Positions 31,842-40,196 of a stretch of 64,000 bases of DNA are shown here, one piece after another. The stretch spans positions 3,968,001 to 4,032,000 of the forward strand of contig NZ_CP034689.1 in assembly GCF_003994415.1 (NCBI RefSeq), given 5' to 3'. Position 1 is the first letter of the stretch, and the number at the start of each line of letters is the position of its first letter. The position numbers were made by a program, and so were the translations under genes. This stretch comes from Achromobacter spanius. Its GTDB lineage: Bacteria; Pseudomonadota; Gammaproteobacteria; Burkholderiales; Burkholderiaceae_B. The notes under the pieces are model-generated. The model saw only the letters and a list, made by a program, of their open reading frames with translations, did no database searches and had not been told where the DNA came from.

Positions 31842-34083
31842 TGTTCGCCGATACCCACAAGCGGCGGCCTTCCAGCACCTGGCGGTACGAGTTGGTCCAG
31901 TTGGCGTTCGCCGCGGGCGTGGTGGAACCCACCTTCGTCGGACCGTAGTTCACGAAGTTCTTGTCGAACAGGTTGAACACCGACGCCGACAGGGTCACGT
32001 TCTTGTTGACGGTATACGACCCACCCGTGCTGGCCAGCCAGTACGGGTTGTAGAACACCTGCTCTTTTTCCCAGTTCATGTTGTTGAACTGCTTGGCGCG
32101 GTATTCGCCACGCGCCCACACGTTGAACTGGTCGTTGATGCGCCAGTTCAAGCCCAGGTTCAGGGCGTGGCGCGGCTGCGAGCCCAGGGGCTGGCCCTGC
32201 TTGTCGCCCGAGGTCACTTCGCTGGCGGTCAGCGTGTAGTTGCCGTTGAACGAGACGCCGCCGCCCAGCGGCACCCGGCCGCCCAGCTCAAAGCCCTGGA
32301 TGGTGGCGGTATCGACGTTCACGCGCTGCGAAAAGTCCGCCACGGGGATGCCGTTGCGTTCCCAGACGCCCAAGTCCAGGCACCCGGCCACCGGGCCGCC
32401 CACGGCCAGGCAATTGGGCACGCTTTGGTTGTCGATCTTGTCCTTGAACTTGGTGTGGAATGCCGTCAGGTTGCCGGACAGGCCCTCGCCGTCGTCAAAC
32501 AGCAGGCCCAATTCAGACGCGGTGCTGCTTTCCGGCTTCAGTTGCGAATTGCCCAGCAAGGGCTTGGTGCCCTGCGCGCCCAGGCCGATGATGCCGTCCG
32601 TCATCAAGTTGATGTCGGGCGTCTTGTAGCCCTTGCTGACACCGCCTTTGACCGTCCACATCGGCGTGGCGTTCCACACCAGGTAGCCGCGCGGGCTCCA
32701 CTTGCCGCCGAATTGTTCGTTGCGGTCGTAGCGGGCGCCGGCCGTCAGCGCCAGGTCGTCGACAATGCGCCATTCGTCTTCGGCGAACAGCGCCCATTGA
32801 TACTGGCGCTGGTCCAGCGGCGCGGACACCAGCGTGTCCTTGAAATGCTGTTCACGCCACTGCCCGCCCACGGTCAGGTTGTGGCGTTCGTTGAGCAGCG
32901 GCGTCGTCCACTTGGTGTCGAACACCCAGTTGTCGTATTCCAGGTCGCGCTTGTCGCCGTCTGTGGGGCGGCGCGGCGCATTCATCGGATTGGTGCGGCC
33001 GATGGTTTCGGTGGTGTCGTAAACAAGGCTGGTGTCGGAACTGAGCGAACCGCTGTAGCGGCCCAGGTGCGTCAGCGCGTAACGCTGGCGGTTGAACTTC
33101 AATTCGGGTTCGTAGCCGCCGCCCTGTCGCTTGGGCGCGATGCTGCTGTTCAGCGTGCCCAGTTCCTCGTTGCCGTTGTCATAGGTTTGCCAGTTGCTGT
33201 CCACGTCGAACAGCACGTCGTGGTTACGGTTGGGCGTCAGCGCCAGGCGCAGGCCCACGTTCTGTTGCGTGCTGTCGCCCAGGCCCGAAAAGGCGGCGAT
33301 GTTGCCGGTGTAGTAGCCGCTGTCGGCTTCCGCCTGGTTGGCGGGGTAGCTGCCATGCGCGCTCAGCCGGCGGTAGTGGCCGCCGCGCAGGGTCAGGCCC
33401 AGCTTGTCGGTCTTGATGGGGCCGCTCAGGTAAAACGCCGCACCGTAGTTGTTGCCGTAGGTGTTGTCGCCTTGCGCGGTGCCGTCCAGCGTGATCTGGC
33501 CGATCCATTCCTGGCTGGTCTTGCGCGTGATGATGTTGATCACGCCGCCCATGGCGTCCGAGCCATACAACGTGGACATGGGGCCGCGCACGACTTCAAT
33601 GCGTTCAATGGCGGCCATGGGCGGGATGAAGTTGGTGTCCACGTCGCCAAAGCCGTTGGGCCGCGCACCCGAACTGTTCTGGTTCAATCGCTTGCCGTCA
33701 ATCAGAATCAGCGTGTAGTCGCTGGGCAGGCCACGGATGCTGATGTTCATGCCGCCCGCCTTGCCGCCGCGTTCCACCGTCACGCCTTCCACGTCGGCCA
33801 CCGCATCGGCCAGGTTATGAAACGGCTTGGTTTCAAGCTGTTCACGCGTGATCACGGAAATGGACGCGGGCGCGTTCTTGATTTCCTGCTCGAAGCCGGC
33901 TGCGGTGACCACCACGGTATCCAGTTGCGCAACGCCCTGGGTGTCTTCCATGCCCCGGTTGGCCGACTGCGCGTGGGCCGCGCCGGTCATGGCGATGGCC
34001 ATGACCAGGGGCAGCAGGCGGAAAGCTGGAAGGGTTGTGGGACGAACTGCCCCCAGGACGGTAACGCTTTTCTGAGTAGACAT
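31831..34083 (-). CDS. TonB-dependent siderophore receptor (second copy)
   Basis: About 750 residues when started at MSTQKSVTVLGAVRPTT (34083). An earlier ATG at 34122 also exists and neither has a clear ribosome-binding site, but the shorter form has a conventional signal peptide ending TGAAHAQ. TonB-box-like DTVVVTAA is followed by the plug NAPASISVITREQLETKPFHNLADAVADVEGV, MNISIRGLPSDYTLILIDGKRLNQN and RIEVVRGPMSTLYGSDAMGGVINIITRK. The barrel ends LWVSANITF. It is related to the first receptor but about 75 residues longer, so it is a paralogue rather than a copy. It converges on the kinase gene with an 11-bp overlap of coding ends. A Fur-like site and a direct repeat lie upstream. Confidence 0.92.
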   Translation of the reverse strand: MSTQKSVTVLGAVRPTTLPAFRLLPLVMAIAMTGAAHAQSANRGMEDTQGVAQLDTVVVTAAGFEQEIKNAPASISVITREQLETKPFHNLADAVADVEGVTVERGGKAGGMNISIRGLPSDYTLILIDGKRLNQNSSGARPNGFGDVDTNFIPPMAAIERIEVVRGPMSTLYGSDAMGGVINIITRKTSQEWIGQITLDGTAQGDNTYGNNYGAAFYLSGPIKTDKLGLTLRGGHYRRLSAHGSYPANQAEADSGYYTGNIAAFSGLGDSTQQNVGLRLALTPNRNHDVLFDVDSNWQTYDNGNEELGTLNSSIAPKRQGGGYEPELKFNRQRYALTHLGRYSGSLSSDTSLVYDTTETIGRTNPMNAPRRPTDGDKRDLEYDNWVFDTKWTTPLLNERHNLTVGGQWREQHFKDTLVSAPLDQRQYQWALFAEDEWRIVDDLALTAGARYDRNEQFGGKWSPRGYLVWNATPMWTVKGGVSKGYKTPDINLMTDGIIGLGAQGTKPLLGNSQLKPESSTASELGLLFDDGEGLSGNLTAFHTKFKDKIDNQSVPNCLAVGGPVAGCLDLGVWERNGIPVADFSQRVNVDTATIQGFELGGRVPLGGGVSFNGNYTLTASEVTSGDKQGQPLGSQPRHALNLGLNWRINDQFNVWARGEYRAKQFNNMNWEKEQVFYNPYWLASTGGSYTVNKNVTLSASVFNLFDKNFVNYGPTKVGSTTPAANANWTNSYRQVLEGRRLWVSANITF

Positions 34084-34148
34084 AAGGAATCGCAGGGAAC
34101 CACCCGGGCGGGTGGCGCGCATCGCGCTGATTGGGATTTTTAACGAAC

Positions 34149-34167
34149 GCCAATGATAGGCATTCCC
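34149..34167. promoter_or_regulatory. Fur-box-like site upstream of the second TonB receptor
   Basis: On the minus strand, GGGAATGCCTATCATTGGC agrees with the Fur consensus at 12 of 19 positions by hand count, including the symmetric AATG...CATT core. It is 66 bp before the chosen receptor start. Confidence 0.6.
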
Positions 34168-34190
34168 AATAAGCGGTCCATCCTTTTGCC

Positions 34191-34220
34191 AGCTTTCATT
34201 CAGTTTTTAGAAAGCTTTCA
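34191..34220. promoter_or_regulatory. Direct repeat, candidate response-regulator site
   Basis: AGCTTTCA occurs at 34191-34198 and 34213-34220, start to start 22 bp, about two helical turns. It is upstream of the Fur-like site for the receptor gene. The spacing fits tandem binding of an OmpR-family dimer. Confidence 0.45.
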
Positions 34221-34291
34221 GAAATTTCTTAGATCTGTGATGCATCCCTACGACAACTACTGTCATTTGCGTTAAAAATTCAGGGACGGAT

Positions 34292-35110
34292 TTAGTCGTC
34301 GTCCGTCAGAATCGCGGCCGGCAAGCGCGGCAATACTCGCATCGCATTGGCCGTGGTGGCATGCGCCACCTGCGCGGGCGTGATGCCGCGCAGCTCCGCC
34401 AGAACGGCGGCGATACGCAGCAATTCGCCCGGCCGGTTGCGGCGCTGGGGCGGGTGCAGCCAGGCAGGAGGAATATCCGGCGCATCGGTTTCCAGCACCA
34501 GGTGCGCCAGGTCCACGTCCACCGCATGGCGGCGAATCTGCAAGGCCCGTTCATACGTCATGGCGCCCCCCATGCCCAGCGCAAACCCGTGATCAATGAA
34601 CGCTTGGGCTTGCTGCGCGCTGCCGTTGAAGGCGTGCGCGATGCCGCCAATGGGGCCATGGCGACGCAGGTATTTCAGCAAAATGTCTTGCGACCGGCGC
34701 ACATGCAGCAACACGGGCAGCTTGAATTCCGCGGCCATGTCCAGTTGGGCGGCATAGAACCGTTCCTGCCGTTCGCGCGCTTCGCCAGCGGAAATCTCGG
34801 GCACGAAAAAGTCCAGGCCAATTTCACCGATAGCAACAAAGCGGGGGTCGCCCAGGCACTGTTTGATGGTGTCGCGCAGCACGTCCAGGTCGGACTCTTG
34901 CGCGCGCTGCACGTAAAGCGGATGGATGCCCAGCGCGTAGGCGCCGCCGGCAATCTGGCCGGCCAGCCGTTGCACCACGGAAAAGTTGGCGCGTTCGATG
35001 GCGGGGATGACGATGGACCCGACGCCGGCTTCGCAAGCGTGGTCGGCCACCTGCTGGCGGTCGGCGTCGAATTCCGCGGCGTCCAGATGACAGTGGGTGT
35101 CGATCAGCAT
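34292..35110 (-). CDS. TatD-family metal-dependent hydrolase
   Basis: A 272-residue TIM-barrel nuclease starting MLIDTHCHLDAAEFDADR; GGAGG lies eight bases before this ATG, while the ATG two codons earlier is too close. The metal ligands are visible: HxH in DTHCHLD, glutamate in IGEIGLDFF, histidines in LLHVRRSQ and IAHAFNGS, and aspartate in LVLETDAPDIPPAW. The family acts as a 3'-5' exonuclease on damaged DNA or as a D-amino-acyl-tRNA-type hydrolase. It is downstream of lolCD on the same strand with a 41-bp gap and probably co-transcribed. Confidence 0.93.
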   Translation of the reverse strand: MLIDTHCHLDAAEFDADRQQVADHACEAGVGSIVIPAIERANFSVVQRLAGQIAGGAYALGIHPLYVQRAQESDLDVLRDTIKQCLGDPRFVAIGEIGLDFFVPEISAGEARERQERFYAAQLDMAAEFKLPVLLHVRRSQDILLKYLRRHGPIGGIAHAFNGSAQQAQAFIDHGFALGMGGAMTYERALQIRRHAVDVDLAHLVLETDAPDIPPAWLHPPQRRNRPGELLRIAAVLAELRGITPAQVAHATTANAMRVLPRLPAAILTDDD

Positions 35111-35151
35111 GGGCATGGCCTCCTTGGCGGAATTATGCACCCCTGCCCGGC

Positions 35152-35856
35152 TTACCCCGACACCAGCCTGCCGCTTTCCATCAACAATTGGCGGTCGGCG
35201 CGGGCAGCCAGTTCGGGGTCGTGCGTAACGATGGCGAACGCCGTACCCGATTCCTGGTTCACGCGGGTCAGCAGCTCAAACATCTTGTGCGCCGTGTTGC
35301 GGTCCAGGTTGCCGGTGGGCTCATCGGCCAGCACACACACCGGGCGCGTCACCAGCGCGCGCGCCAAGGCGACCCGCTGGCGTTCTCCGCCCGACAACTG
35401 ACCCGGAAAATGGTCTTCGCGCGCGGCCAGGCCCACCAGCGCCAGCACCTCGCGCGCAGCCTCGCGGGCCTTGTCGCGGCTTTCGCGACGCACGATCAGC
35501 GGCATCGCCACGTTATCCAGCGCCGAAAATTCCGGCAGCAGATGGTGAAACTGGTACACAAAGCCCAGGCTGCTGTTGCGCACCGCGCTCTTCTTGGCTT
35601 CGGACAAGCCCACGGCCAATTTGCCGTCCACCGACACCGAGCCGCTGTTGGGCACGTCCAGCAGGCCAAGAATGTGCAACAAGGTGCTCTTGCCCGAGCC
35701 CGACGCGCCCACGATGGCGACCATCTCGCCGCGCGCCACCGTCAGGCTGACATCGCTCAGCACATCAATGCGGGCAGCGCCATCGTCGTAGAACTTGACG
35801 ATATTTTCGGCTTGCAGCGCGGGGGTCAGGGCGTCTGCGTTGGGAATCTTAATCAT
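35152..35856 (-). CDS. lolD: Lipoprotein-releasing ABC transporter ATP-binding protein
   Basis: A 234-residue ATPase of the LolCDE lipoprotein-sorting machine, which extracts outer-membrane lipoproteins from the inner membrane for LolA. Walker A GASGSGKSTLLHILGLLD, the Q-loop VYQFHHLLPEFSALDNVAMPL, the signature QLSGGERQRVALARAL, Walker B CVLADEPTGNLD and the H-switch AIVTHDPELA are all present. FHHLLPEF is characteristic of LolD. The start overlaps the lolC end by 8 bp, so the two are coupled. Confidence 0.95.
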   Translation of the reverse strand: MIKIPNADALTPALQAENIVKFYDDGAARIDVLSDVSLTVARGEMVAIVGASGSGKSTLLHILGLLDVPNSGSVSVDGKLAVGLSEAKKSAVRNSSLGFVYQFHHLLPEFSALDNVAMPLIVRRESRDKAREAAREVLALVGLAAREDHFPGQLSGGERQRVALARALVTRPVCVLADEPTGNLDRNTAHKMFELLTRVNQESGTAFAIVTHDPELAARADRQLLMESGRLVSG

Positions 35857-37129
35857 GGCGCAGCACCTGTGCCGGTTGCAGGCGCGAAGCGCGCCAACTG
35901 GGATACAGCGTGGCCAGCAGCGACAGCACCAAGGACGTCAGGCCGATGGTGACGATGTCGCCCATTTGCGGGTCCGACGGCAACGCACTGATGAAATAGA
36001 CTTCGCGCGGCAGGAAATGCACGCCCAGCAGGCGCTCGATGAACGGCACGATCACGTCCACGTTGTAGGCAATGGCAATGCCGCCCACCACGCCCAGCAA
36101 GGTGCCGATGACGCCGATCAAGGCGCCCTGCACCAGGAAGATGCGGGCCACTTCGCCCGGCCCCGCGCCCAGCGTGCGCAGGATGGCGATGTCCGACTGC
36201 TTGTCCTTCACGGCCATCACCAAGGACGACAGCAGGTTGAACGCGGCCACGGCGACGATCAAGGCCAGGATCAGGAACATCATGCGCTTTTCGGTCTGCA
36301 CGGCAGCAAACCAGGTGCGGTTGTTGCGCGACCAGTCGCTGGCCATCACGTAGGGCGGCAAGACCTTCTTCAGTTCGACCGCCACTTCGGGCGCTTTCTG
36401 CATGTCGGCAATGCGCAGCCGCACGCCCGCCGTGCCGCTTTCGCGGAACACGCGCGCGGCGTCCTGGTTGTCCACGAACGCCAGCGACGAATCGTATTCA
36501 TAGTGGCCCGACGAGAACACGCCCACCACGGTGAACTGGCGCATGCGCGGCGCGAAACCGGCCGGGCTGATCGAGCCCTGCGGCGCCATCATCAGCAGCG
36601 TGTCGCCCACTTTGACGCCCAGGCCATCGGCCAGCTCATTGCCCAGCACCACGCCGAAGCCGCCGGCTTTCAGGTCGGTCAGCTTGCCCGATACCATCTG
36701 GCGCGGCAGGTCAGACACGTTGCCTTCGGTGGCCGGGTCGATGCCCCGTACCTGCACACCCCGCAGCGCCTGGCCGCGTACCAGCATGCCCTGCGCCGCC
36801 ACGAAGGGCGCGCCGGCCTTGACCTCGGGGTTCTGCTCGGCGGCGGTGGCAAACTGCTGCCACTGCTCAAGCACCCGCTCGGGCAAGGCGCCGGGGATAT
36901 AGAGTTCGATGTGCGGCAGCACCGACAACATGCGGTCGCGCACTTCTTTTTGAAAGCCGTTCATCACGGACAGCACCACGATCAGGGCGGCAACGCCCAG
37001 CGCGATGCCCGCCATGGAACTGGCGGCGATGAAGGAGATGAAGCGATCGCGGCGCCCGCGTCGCTGGCGGATTCGGGCCATCCCGGCATAGCGGGCGCCT
37101 ATCCAGAGTTCGTAGGGTATTTTTAGCAC
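35849..37129 (-). CDS. lolC: Lipoprotein-releasing system transmembrane protein LolC/LolE
   Basis: A 426-residue FtsX-like inner-membrane subunit. The N-terminal MLKIPYELWIGARYAGM and FISFIAASSMAGIALGVAALIVVLSVMNGFQKEVRDRML are hallmark LolC/E text. The large periplasmic domain spans about 60-270, and three C-terminal spans include FLILALIVAVAAFNLLSSLVMAVKDK and IGVIGTLLGVVGGIAIAYN. A single LolC/E-like gene next to lolD is common in betaproteobacteria, where it may act as a homodimer (LolF-like). The upstream 130-bp gap is the divergent control region with the gene at 37260. Confidence 0.93.
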   Translation of the reverse strand: MLKIPYELWIGARYAGMARIRQRRGRRDRFISFIAASSMAGIALGVAALIVVLSVMNGFQKEVRDRMLSVLPHIELYIPGALPERVLEQWQQFATAAEQNPEVKAGAPFVAAQGMLVRGQALRGVQVRGIDPATEGNVSDLPRQMVSGKLTDLKAGGFGVVLGNELADGLGVKVGDTLLMMAPQGSISPAGFAPRMRQFTVVGVFSSGHYEYDSSLAFVDNQDAARVFRESGTAGVRLRIADMQKAPEVAVELKKVLPPYVMASDWSRNNRTWFAAVQTEKRMMFLILALIVAVAAFNLLSSLVMAVKDKQSDIAILRTLGAGPGEVARIFLVQGALIGVIGTLLGVVGGIAIAYNVDVIVPFIERLLGVHFLPREVYFISALPSDPQMGDIVTIGLTSLVLSLLATLYPSWRASRLQPAQVLRHD

Positions 37130-37259
37130 GTGCGCATTATGGCATTAACGGCCTGGAAATCGCGCCGCGGATGTGCGGTTCCACGACCAGCCGTGTCAAG
37201 CTATGGCAGGTGCCAACGCCGCTTAGTTCCCGCCGCCTTGCCAGACTACAATCCCCGCC

Positions 37260-38204
37260 ATGCTGATCGTCATTCCGGGCGCCCTGCCCGCCCTTCCCGT
37301 TGCCGCCGAACTGGCCAAACTGCTGCCCGAGCGCGCCCCCACGCTGCACCACTGGTTGCAGGCCGGCACCGCCCGCGCCACGCCGTTTGATATGCGCGCC
37401 CACGGCTGTACCGCATTTGAATCCTGGCAACTGAACCGCGCGGGCTACCAGGCCGAACCCGGCCTGCTGCAAGGCGCGGGGCTGGGGCCCCTGCTGGCGG
37501 GGGACCAAGCCCCTGCCGGCCAGGCCGTTTGGCTGGCCGAGTTGGTCCACCTGGCATTGGGGGCCGATCAGGCCAACCTGCTGGACCCGGCGCAAATGGA
37601 TTTGCGCGCGCAGGAATCCGACGCCCTGCTGGACACGGCGCGCCCGCTGTTTGACGGCACGGGCTTCGCCGTCCACGCGCTGTCACCCCAACGCTGGCGC
37701 TTGACGCTGCCCGAGGGCTTGCGTCCGCAGACCGCGTCGCCGCAGGTAGTGGCCGGCCACCGTCTGAACGAATGGTGGCGCCAAGACGCCGAAACCCGGC
37801 CCTGGCGCCGGCTGCTCAATGAAATCCAGATGGCGTGGCACGAACACCCCGTCAACGACGAGCGCGCCGCGCGCGGCCTGCCCCCGGTCAATGCCTTGTG
37901 GCTGTACGGCGGCGGCACACCCTGGACGGCCGCGCCTGCCAGTGCGGAATACGTGCTGACCGGGCTGGACACCCCGCAACGGACGGGCGACTGGTCCGGC
38001 TGGCTGGACGCCTTGGCCGAACTGGATGCGCAGCACCTGCGCCCGCTGGCCGGCAAGCATGGCCTGCCCGCCGCCCCCACCGAACTGCTGCTGCTGGGCG
38101 ACGACCGCCAAGCCGCGCTGACCCTGAAACCGCGCGGGGGCCTGCTAGGCTTGCTGCCCGCGCCCAAGAAAAACTGGAGCGCCTGGTGGTCTCACCCCGC
38201 TTAA
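37260..38204 (+). CDS. Conserved protein of unknown function upstream of recJ
   Basis: A 314-residue protein, MLIVIPGALPALPVAAELAKLLPERAPTLHHWLQ, with repeated LWL and W-rich blocks (LNEWWRQDAETRPWRRLLNEIQMAWHEHPVNDERAARGLPPVNALWLYGGG). The WHEHPVN...R...G-PxNALWLYGGG core recalls a betaproteobacterial family sometimes labelled as phosphoglycerate-mutase-like regulatory protein, but I do not see an alkaline-phosphatase-type metal site. It has no signal peptide or membrane span. The recJ start codon and its ribosome-binding site lie inside the last 19 bp, so expression is coupled to recJ. A role in DNA repair is only suggested by position. Confidence 0.8.
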   Translation: MLIVIPGALPALPVAAELAKLLPERAPTLHHWLQAGTARATPFDMRAHGCTAFESWQLNRAGYQAEPGLLQGAGLGPLLAGDQAPAGQAVWLAELVHLALGADQANLLDPAQMDLRAQESDALLDTARPLFDGTGFAVHALSPQRWRLTLPEGLRPQTASPQVVAGHRLNEWWRQDAETRPWRRLLNEIQMAWHEHPVNDERAARGLPPVNALWLYGGGTPWTAAPASAEYVLTGLDTPQRTGDWSGWLDALAELDAQHLRPLAGKHGLPAAPTELLLLGDDRQAALTLKPRGGLLGLLPAPKKNWSAWWSHPA

Positions 38205-39886
38205 CGACCCGACCCGCCGCCCTGGAAGCCTGCCGCATCCTGGAAGCGTCCGGCATCCATCCGCTGCTGGCCCGCCTGTGGGCCGCGCGCGGCGTCACGC
38301 ACCCTGATCAAACCAAGCTGGCCTGGCCGTCGTTGCTGCCGCCCGCCGGCCTGACCCATTCCGCGCACGCCGCCGGCGTGCTGGCCGATGCCATCCAGGC
38401 CGGCAAGAAGCTCTTGATCGTGGCCGACTACGATTGCGACGGCGCCACCGCCTGCGCGGTCGGCCTGCGCGCCCTGTCCGCCATGGGCGCCGACGTTGAC
38501 TTCCTGGTGCCGAACCGCTTTGAAACCGGCTATGGCCTGTCGCCCGCCGTGGTGGACCTGGCCGTGCGCCACCGCAGCGGCAAGCCCGACATCATCATCA
38601 CCGTGGACAACGGCATCGCCAGCGTCGACGGCGTGGCCGCCGCCAACGACGCCGGCATCGGCGTGGTCATCACCGACCACCACTTGCCGGGCGACACCTT
38701 GCCCGACGCGCTGGCCATCGTGAACCCGAACCAACCCGGCTGCGGTTTCCCGTCCAAGAACCTGGCGGGCGTGGGCGTGATCTTCTACATGATGCTGGCC
38801 TTGCGCGCCGAACTGCGCCGCCGTGGCGTCTACCCGGCCGATGGCGGCCCGCGCCTGGATACGCTGTCAGATCTGGTGGCCTTGGGCACCGTGGCCGACG
38901 TGGTCAAGCTGGACGCCAACAACCGCCTGCTGGTCACGCAAGGCCTGCAACGCATGCGCAGCGGCCGCCTGCAACCGGGCCTGCGCGCGCTGTTCGCCGT
39001 GGCCGGCCGCGAGCCGCGCAGCGCCAATGGTTTCGACCTGGGCTTTGCGCTAGGCCCGCGCATCAACGCGGCGGGCCGTCTGGCCGACATGAGCCTGGGC
39101 ATTGCCTGCCTGACCACCGACGACGAAGCCCAGGCGCTGGAAATGGCGCGAGAGCTTGACAACATCAACCGCGAACGCCGCACCATCGAAGCCGAAATGC
39201 GCGAGCAGGCGCTGGCCGCCATGGAAGAACCCAACGCGGCGGCGGGCGCCACGGTCTGCGTGTTCGACCCCGGTTGGCACCAGGGCGTGGTGGGCCTGGT
39301 GGCCTCGCGCCTGAAAGAAAAATTCTGGCGCCCCACCCTGGCGTTCGCCCCCGCGGGCGACGACGAGATCCGGGGGTCGGGCCGTTCGATTCCCGACGTG
39401 CACCTGCGCGACGCGCTGGACCTCGTGTCCAAGCGCCACCCCAACCTGATCCGCAAGTTCGGCGGCCACGCCATGGCCGCCGGCCTGACGCTGGGCCGCG
39501 CCGACTTCCCCGCCTTCGCCCCCGCATTCGACGCGGCGGTGCGTGAGCTGACCGGCCGCGACACGTTTGAGCCCGTCATCGAAACCGACGGGTCTTTGGA
39601 GTCGGGCTACGCCAACGCCGAAGTCGCGGGCATGCTGCAGCAACAGGTCTGGGGCGCCGGCTTTGCCGCTCCCTTGTTCCTGGACGAATTCACCGTGCGC
39701 AACCAGCGTTTGGTTGGTGAAAAGCATTTGAAGCTGTCATTGGAACGCGGGCATCAGCGCTTTGACGCCATCTGGTTCGGCCACGACCAATCGTTGCCGG
39801 AACACATACAGGCCGCGTACCGGCTGGAGCAGAACGTGTGGAACGGGATGGTGTCGGTACAGTTGGTGATCGAACACGCGGGGTAG
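38186..39886 (+). CDS. recJ: Single-stranded-DNA-specific 5'-3' exonuclease RecJ
   Basis: A 566-residue DHH-family exonuclease. The GTG at 38186 has GGAG six bases before it and gives the RecJ length; the frame is open further upstream through the preceding gene. Catalytic motifs: VADYDCDGATAC (motif I), VDNGIA (motif II), TDHHLPGD (DHH), and GTVADVVKLDANNR; then the DHHA1 domain with GWHQGVVGLVASRLKEKF, GSGRSIPD and KFGGHAMAAGLTL; and a C-terminal OB-like domain. It works in RecF-pathway recombination and mismatch repair. Confidence 0.95.
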   Translation: MVSPRLTTRPAALEACRILEASGIHPLLARLWAARGVTHPDQTKLAWPSLLPPAGLTHSAHAAGVLADAIQAGKKLLIVADYDCDGATACAVGLRALSAMGADVDFLVPNRFETGYGLSPAVVDLAVRHRSGKPDIIITVDNGIASVDGVAAANDAGIGVVITDHHLPGDTLPDALAIVNPNQPGCGFPSKNLAGVGVIFYMMLALRAELRRRGVYPADGGPRLDTLSDLVALGTVADVVKLDANNRLLVTQGLQRMRSGRLQPGLRALFAVAGREPRSANGFDLGFALGPRINAAGRLADMSLGIACLTTDDEAQALEMARELDNINRERRTIEAEMREQALAAMEEPNAAAGATVCVFDPGWHQGVVGLVASRLKEKFWRPTLAFAPAGDDEIRGSGRSIPDVHLRDALDLVSKRHPNLIRKFGGHAMAAGLTLGRADFPAFAPAFDAAVRELTGRDTFEPVIETDGSLESGYANAEVAGMLQQQVWGAGFAAPLFLDEFTVRNQRLVGEKHLKLSLERGHQRFDAIWFGHDQSLPEHIQAAYRLEQNVWNGMVSVQLVIEHAG

Positions 39887-39902
39887 AACACAAATTCACA
39901 TC

Positions 39903-40083
39903 CGTAGGATGGGTGAAGCGCGGCAAAGTCCGCGCAAGAACGCAGGTGTAGAACGCGCGCAACCCATCAAACAACGCCGAATTCTCATGGGCCGTATCTA
40001 TACGGTGGCGGCCGGCTGATGGGTTACGCGCGTCCCGCACCTGAATTCTTGCCAACGCCTTCCCGCGCTTCACCCATCCTACG
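39903..40083. repeat. 181-bp imperfect inverted-repeat element between recJ and prfB
   Basis: This fills most of the only gene-free stretch above 300 bp in the window (39887-40196). Two arms of 67 bp (39903-39969 and 40017-40083) are complementary at 54 of 67 positions. The outermost 21 bp, beginning CGTAGGATGGGTGAAGCGCG, are perfect. The 47-base loop contains a small hairpin CCGTA-TCTA-TACGG (39992-40005). Transcribed, the element would fold into a long stem. It looks like a MITE- or REP-type intergenic repeat; there is no ORF and no obvious target-site duplication was confirmed. Confidence 0.85.
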
Positions 40084-40196
40084 ATCAGCGCGCCCGCTCT
40101 ATCCCATCCGTCCCCCCGTCTTACAACACCCGCCCGCGCTATTGCCTCATCCACGGTAAAATGCCAGGTTTCGCACAAAAGTCATCAGGAATCATC

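Noticed and set aside
32167..34143. Long plus-strand open frame opposite the second TonB receptor (658 codons)
   Set aside because: Composition typical of the reverse complement of a high-GC gene. The receptor frame on the other strand has signal peptide, plug and barrel.
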